Of a stretch of 34,135 bases of DNA, positions 30,021-34,135 are shown one piece after another (position 1 is the stretch's first letter; each line of letters opens with the position of its first letter). The notes beneath the pieces were generated by a model. That model was not told where the DNA came from, searched no databases, and saw nothing but the letters and a program-made list of their open reading frames with translations. This DNA comes from a bacterium (GTDB lineage: Bacteria; Actinomycetota; Acidimicrobiia; Acidimicrobiales; Ilumatobacteraceae): positions 1 to 34,135 of the forward strand of contig JABMMV010000039.1 of NCBI GenBank assembly GCA_013205145.1, in the 5' to 3' direction. The translations under genes were made by a program, and so were the position numbers.

Positions 30021-31330
30021 TTAGTTATTACTCCTGCTTCTACTATGACTTTTCCATCTCGCAATACGCACTGCACTTGACCTTGCAATGGGAGTCCGAG
30101 ATAAGGGGTGTTTTGACTTTTGCTGACGATCTGTTCGAGAGATTGTTCCCATTGCGCAGTCGGATTGAATACGACAAGGTTTGCGATGTTGCCAGGGGCA
30201 ACTGAATTTCCCTGGCGAGCAGTGAGACCGGCAATACGAGCGGGAGCCCAAGACATCAACTCAATTACTCGTTGCACTGAACAACCTGAGTACTTCATTG
30301 CCACACCGAGTGCACTTTGTAAACCCAACATTCCCGGTGGCGCTGCTTGGAGATCTTGATCTTTCAGATGGGCCGCATGAGGAGCATGATCTGTAGCAAT
30401 GGCGTCAATTGTTCCGTCTTGCATACCAATGCGCAGTGCTTCAATATCTTCCATGGTGCGTAGTGGTGGATTTACTTTGAACACAGTGTTGAACCCAGAC
30501 AGCTTTTCATCGGTGAGAGAAAAGTGATGCGGAGTCACTTCGGCCGTGACGGGCAAGCCTTCATTTTTCGCCTGGCGTACGAGTTCCACACTGCGCGCAG
30601 TGGACAGATGCAGGAAGTGCATTTTCGCACCCGTTTCCCGCATTAACTCAAGATCACGTTGCAGCATTAATACTTCTGCAATTGATGGCCAACCCGGCAG
30701 CCCGAGGTGAGATGAACAGCATCCCTCGTGCATCACTGCGCCTTCGGTGAGTCGAGAAACCTCACAATGTTGCATCAGGGTGATGTTGAGCTCTTTGGCG
30801 TACTCCATGGCCCGGCGCATGATGACCGGATCTTGCACCCCATTGCCGTCATCGGTGTACAGAGTCACTCCGTTTTGAGCCAGCGAATGAAATGGGCTGA
30901 GTTGCAGGCCACTGCGATTCACAGTGATACACGCGGACGGAACCACATCAACCAAACCGGCACGCTCCCCTTGCATCCGCACAAACTCCACCACCGCAAC
31001 TGAATCTTGAGCCGGCTCGGTATTTGGCATGGCCACGACAGCCCCGTAGCCACCAAGCGCTGCTGCACGGGACCCTGTCTCTATGGTTTCTGATTCTTCA
31101 CGGCCAGGCTCACGCAGGTGAGTGTGTAGGTCTACAAAAGCTGAAGTAACTACGCAAGAAGTTGCGTCGATGCGCTGCGGTCCGCCTTCATTTTCTGCGG
31201 CATACTTTGCAGAAATATTGGGTCCGACTTCTTGCACAACCCCTTGGTCGATCATGACGTCGGCAAGTACTTCGCCCGAAGCATTGACGACTGTTCCACC
31301 AATAATGAGAACGGATTTGCTATTAGACAT
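30017..31330 (-). CDS. pyrC: Dihydroorotase
   Basis: FVDLHTHLREPGREESETIETGSRAAALGGYGAVVAMPNT, IATDHAPHA. Start taken at MSNSKSVLIIGG (31330), 8-nt overlap with pyrB. Confidence 0.96.
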   Translation of the reverse strand: MSNSKSVLIIGGTVVNASGEVLADVMIDQGVVQEVGPNISAKYAAENEGGPQRIDATSCVVTSAFVDLHTHLREPGREESETIETGSRAAALGGYGAVVAMPNTEPAQDSVAVVEFVRMQGERAGLVDVVPSACITVNRSGLQLSPFHSLAQNGVTLYTDDGNGVQDPVIMRRAMEYAKELNITLMQHCEVSRLTEGAVMHEGCCSSHLGLPGWPSIAEVLMLQRDLELMRETGAKMHFLHLSTARSVELVRQAKNEGLPVTAEVTPHHFSLTDEKLSGFNTVFKVNPPLRTMEDIEALRIGMQDGTIDAIATDHAPHAAHLKDQDLQAAPPGMLGLQSALGVAMKYSGCSVQRVIELMSWAPARIAGLTARQGNSVAPGNIANLVVFNPTAQWEQSLEQIVSKSQNTPYLGLPLQGQVQCVLRDGKVIVEAGVITK

Positions 31331-32303
31331 CTCTCTCTTCTTTCGTCGTTTCACTTGAAGCTGCGGGACCAAGTAGTGAAAGCAGTACAGCCATTCGGAT
31401 AGACACACCGTTGGTTACTTGTTGTGTAATGAGTGACCCTGGAACCAACGCAGGATCTACACCGATTTCCACCCCGTGGTTCATGGGACCGGGGTGCATC
31501 AACTTGAAGTGAAGAGGGAGTCTCGCCAACCTCTGCGCTGTTAAACCGAAATGCAGCGCGTATTCGTCTACTGAGGAAATAAAAGCTGCATTCATACGTT
31601 CGTGTTGCATCCGCAGGAGATACACAACATCAACATCGCCAAGAACTTCATCGAGATCATGCGATACAGAAACCGGCCACTCATGGCGCGTATGGGCGGC
31701 ATTGCTATAGATGAGCGACGGAGGCAACAGCGACGCTGGGGCAACAAGCGTGACCTTGGCGCCGAGCAGAACAAAAGCTCGTACCGTGCTGCGCGCAACA
31801 CGGCTATGTCGAATGTCTCCGACCATCGCTATGCGCACCCCTGCAAGTGAATTACCCATTTCAAGGGCACGAGTGAGCGTAAAGGCGTCGAGCAAGGCTT
31901 GCGTTGGATGTTGATGTGCACCGTCTCCGGCGTTCACAATATGAGCATTCGTCCACTGGGTCATCGCTAGTGGCAAACCCGCGGTTTTATGTCGAACCAC
32001 AAATGCGTCAACGCCCATCGCCGACAGAGTTTCTACCGTGTCGCGCAAACTCTCGCCCTTGTTTACGCTTGACGATGTAGCACTAAAGGTCATGGTGTCG
32101 GCCGACAATCGCTTAGCAGCCGTTTCGAACGACAACCGAGTACGCGTGCTGTCTTCAAAGAAGAGGCTCACCACTGTTTTGTGGCGTAGAGCAGGAACTT
32201 TTGGTTGAGAGCGCTTTTGTATTTCACTCATTTCGTCGGCAAGTGACAATAGTTGCTGCACTTCACCAAGCGACAGGTCGTCCATGGAGAGGAGATGCTT
32301 CAT
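31323..32303 (-). CDS. pyrB: Aspartate carbamoyltransferase catalytic subunit
   Basis: VVSLFFEDSTRTRLSFETAAKRL, GDGAHQHPTQALLDAFTL, KLMHPGPMNHGVEI. Confidence 0.97.
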   Translation of the reverse strand: MKHLLSMDDLSLGEVQQLLSLADEMSEIQKRSQPKVPALRHKTVVSLFFEDSTRTRLSFETAAKRLSADTMTFSATSSSVNKGESLRDTVETLSAMGVDAFVVRHKTAGLPLAMTQWTNAHIVNAGDGAHQHPTQALLDAFTLTRALEMGNSLAGVRIAMVGDIRHSRVARSTVRAFVLLGAKVTLVAPASLLPPSLIYSNAAHTRHEWPVSVSHDLDEVLGDVDVVYLLRMQHERMNAAFISSVDEYALHFGLTAQRLARLPLHFKLMHPGPMNHGVEIGVDPALVPGSLITQQVTNGVSIRMAVLLSLLGPAASSETTKEERDV

Positions 32304-32857
32304 GCGTGCACTCCTGGAAAAATTTCTACACCCGACATGCGCACGAGTACTTCATCATTTACATGCGTTGGGAGATTCTTGCCCACAAAATCGGGCCGAA
32401 TGGGAAGTTCCCGATGACCGCGGTCGACCATCACTGCCAAACGTACGGCTTGTGGTCGTCCGAATTCAATAAGGGCGTCGAATGCTGCGCGCACCGTGCG
32501 TCCGGTGAACAACACATCGTCGACAAGCACCACCAACACTCCATCGAGACTGCAGGGAACATGTGATGTTGCTACTTCGAGAGTGGGTCGCAACCCAATG
32601 TCGTCTCGATACATGCTGACGTCGATGGACCCAAGCACTACAGGCGCATGTGGTTGTATTTCTAAAATGTTCGAATGAATAGCTTCAGCAAGCCATACGC
32701 CTCCATGCTGGAGGCCCATGATGGCTATTTTTTCCGGGGAACTGAGGGAACCGGCCAATGAGGCAACGTGTTCAATAATTTCATGAGCGATGCGGCGTAC
32801 GGCGCGCTGCACATCGTTACTGGTCAGCACACTGGCTGCCTTCTCTGTATTCGTCAT
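32300..32857 (-). CDS. pyrR: Pyrimidine operon regulator / uracil phosphoribosyltransferase
   Basis: VLVVLVDDVLFTGRTVRAAFDALIEFGRPQAVRLAVMVDRGHRELPIRPDFVGKN. Confidence 0.97.
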   Translation of the reverse strand: MTNTEKAASVLTSNDVQRAVRRIAHEIIEHVASLAGSLSSPEKIAIMGLQHGGVWLAEAIHSNILEIQPHAPVVLGSIDVSMYRDDIGLRPTLEVATSHVPCSLDGVLVVLVDDVLFTGRTVRAAFDALIEFGRPQAVRLAVMVDRGHRELPIRPDFVGKNLPTHVNDEVLVRMSGVEIFPGVHA

Positions 32858-32870
32858 ATTGCCTTCCGTT

Positions 32871-32888
32871 CGAGCCTCTCAGGACCCG
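32871..32888 (-). promoter_or_regulatory. Candidate PyrR-binding loop in the pyr operon leader
   Basis: Minus strand CGGGTCCTGAGAGGCTCG; GGTCCTGAGAGGCT fits the ARUCCNGNGAGGYU consensus at 13 of 14 positions. CGGG/CTCG lower stem, CC/GG upper stem; GGAAGG Shine-Dalgarno and pyrR ATG follow. Confidence 0.75.
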
Positions 32889-32918
32889 TTTGACGGTGAA
32901 TTTCTTTGAGGTTAGCAG

Positions 32919-33350
32919 TTATTTGGCATTTGGGCGAACAGATTCGAGCAAAGCAGACAGAATTCCGTTCACAAAACGCCCTGAATCTTCTGTTGAGAAG
33001 CGTTTGGCGAGTTCAATGGCCTCGTTCATGACTACAGCAGTGGGCACATCGGGGAATACCCGCAATTCGTGCAGAGCCAAGCGCAGAACTGCGCGGTCGA
33101 TCATGGGCATCCGTTCGAGGCGCCAACCTTTGGCCCGCGAAGAGATCATTTCGTCGTAGGTGACCTGTGCTTCTTCAACCCCTAACGCAAGCGCAACTGC
33201 GACACTATGGGGCACTACCACCTGCTCGCGCACCACGTCGGATACCAACATTGAGCGCGATTCAGCTTCATAAAGCAAAATGAGTGCCTGTTCACGGGCA
33301 TCTGAAGCATGGCCTGGGGCGAAGTTCCCTTTCGGGGATGCATTTTTCAT
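32919..33350 (-). CDS. nusB: Transcription antitermination factor NusB
   Basis: ASDAREQALILLYEAE...PMIDRAVLRLALHELRVFPDVPTAVVMNEAIELAKRFSTEDSGRFVNGILSAL. Confidence 0.96.
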   Translation of the reverse strand: MKNASPKGNFAPGHASDAREQALILLYEAESRSMLVSDVVREQVVVPHSVAVALALGVEEAQVTYDEMISSRAKGWRLERMPMIDRAVLRLALHELRVFPDVPTAVVMNEAIELAKRFSTEDSGRFVNGILSALLESVRPNAK

Positions 33351-33914
33351 TTAAACGCGCGTGATGTATTCGCCGCTGCGGGTGTCGACTTTGACCTTGT
33401 CACCAGGATTAATGAAAAGAGGCACTTGGAGAGTTTTACCGGTTTGCAACGTGGCTGGCTTACGAGCACCCGACACGCGGTCACCCTGTACGCCAGGGTC
33501 GGTTTCAGCAATAAGTAGCTCTAACGAAGCAGGCATTTCAACACCAACGATTTCGGTTCCATGGAAAGCAATAATGACAACTGCAGACTCGATGAGGTAG
33601 TCGACTGCCTCACCAAGCGATGTTGGTCCAACATTTGTCTGGTCGTAAGAATCGGTATCCATGAACACATATTCTTCACCGTCTTTGTACAGGAACTGCA
33701 TGTCACGCTTGTCAATAATGGCCTGCTCCACCTTGATGCCAGCGTTGAACGTTTTTTCTAACAAGTTGCCGTTGCGTACGTTACGCAACTTGGTGCGCAC
33801 GAAGGCACCACCCTTACCAGGCTTCACGTGTTGAAATTCCACAACAGTGAAGAGTCCGTTGTCGAGCTCAAGCGTGATGCCGTTTTTGAAATCGTTCGTG
33901 CTAATTGAAGGCAT
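33351..33914 (-). CDS. efp: Elongation factor P
   Basis: [52 protein letters not shown]; full length 187 aa. Confidence 0.98.
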   Translation of the reverse strand: MPSISTNDFKNGITLELDNGLFTVVEFQHVKPGKGGAFVRTKLRNVRNGNLLEKTFNAGIKVEQAIIDKRDMQFLYKDGEEYVFMDTDSYDQTNVGPTSLGEAVDYLIESAVVIIAFHGTEIVGVEMPASLELLIAETDPGVQGDRVSGARKPATLQTGKTLQVPLFINPGDKVKVDTRSGEYITRV

Positions 33915-33922
33915 AATCTTTC

Positions 33923-34135
33923 CTAAACGTTCAGTGTTGAATATGGGATTTTTGGGCTACGAGATATGTTGAAGTGGCCTGCCGAAGTAACGATGAAAAG
34001 ATCTTCCACGCGCACACCACCAAGCCCCATACGATACGCCCCAGGCTCTACAGTCACCACGTCATTCTCGCAAAGAACATCTAAAGATCTTGGGTTTATC
34101 CAAGGCGCTTCATGAATGAGCAGCCCTACCCCGTG
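33923..34135 (-). CDS. M24-family Xaa-Pro aminopeptidase, C-terminal 70 aa (partial)
   Basis: Translated from the reverse complement: [71 protein letters not shown]24 metallopeptidase motifs; commonly next to efp. Confidence 0.9.
   Translation of the reverse strand, partial: HGVGLLIHEAPWINPRSLDVLCENDVVTVEPGAYRMGLGGVRVEDLFIVTSAGHFNISRSPKIPYSTLNV

Overview
A 34 kb, almost entirely minus-strand housekeeping segment from an actinobacterium. Gene content and order suggest an Acidimicrobiia-like lineage (inference only). Read in the direction of transcription (high to low coordinates) it carries: a Xaa-Pro peptidase C-terminus, efp, nusB, pyrR-pyrB-pyrC-carA-carB-pyrD, an mIHF-like gene, gmk, rpoZ, coaBC, metK, a priA-like gene, def-fmt-mog, hisG, a cold-shock-domain gene, infC-rpmI-rplT, an rRNA methyltransferase, pheS-pheT, argC-B-D-F-R-H, tyrS, and the 5' end of a 16S rRNA gene with its promoter and leader. 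Only three genes lie on the plus strand: a DUF2332-like gene, a DUF1844-like gene and an RsmC-like methyltransferase. I see no mobile elements, CRISPR arrays, prophage or defence systems, and no clearly new multi-gene system. The points worth a second look are regulatory or decoding-related: a 32-bp palindrome over an apparently leaderless argC promoter; a PyrR-binding-loop match just upstream of the pyrR Shine-Dalgarno; infC starting at AUA; three operon genes (priA, rRNA methyltransferase, fmt) whose conserved N-termini lack an ATG/GTG/TTG start and may use CTG; a one-base frame break in pheT at an LPE motif; a possible alternative-pairing leader before infC; and arg and pyr operons lacking argJ/argG and pyrF/pyrK locally.
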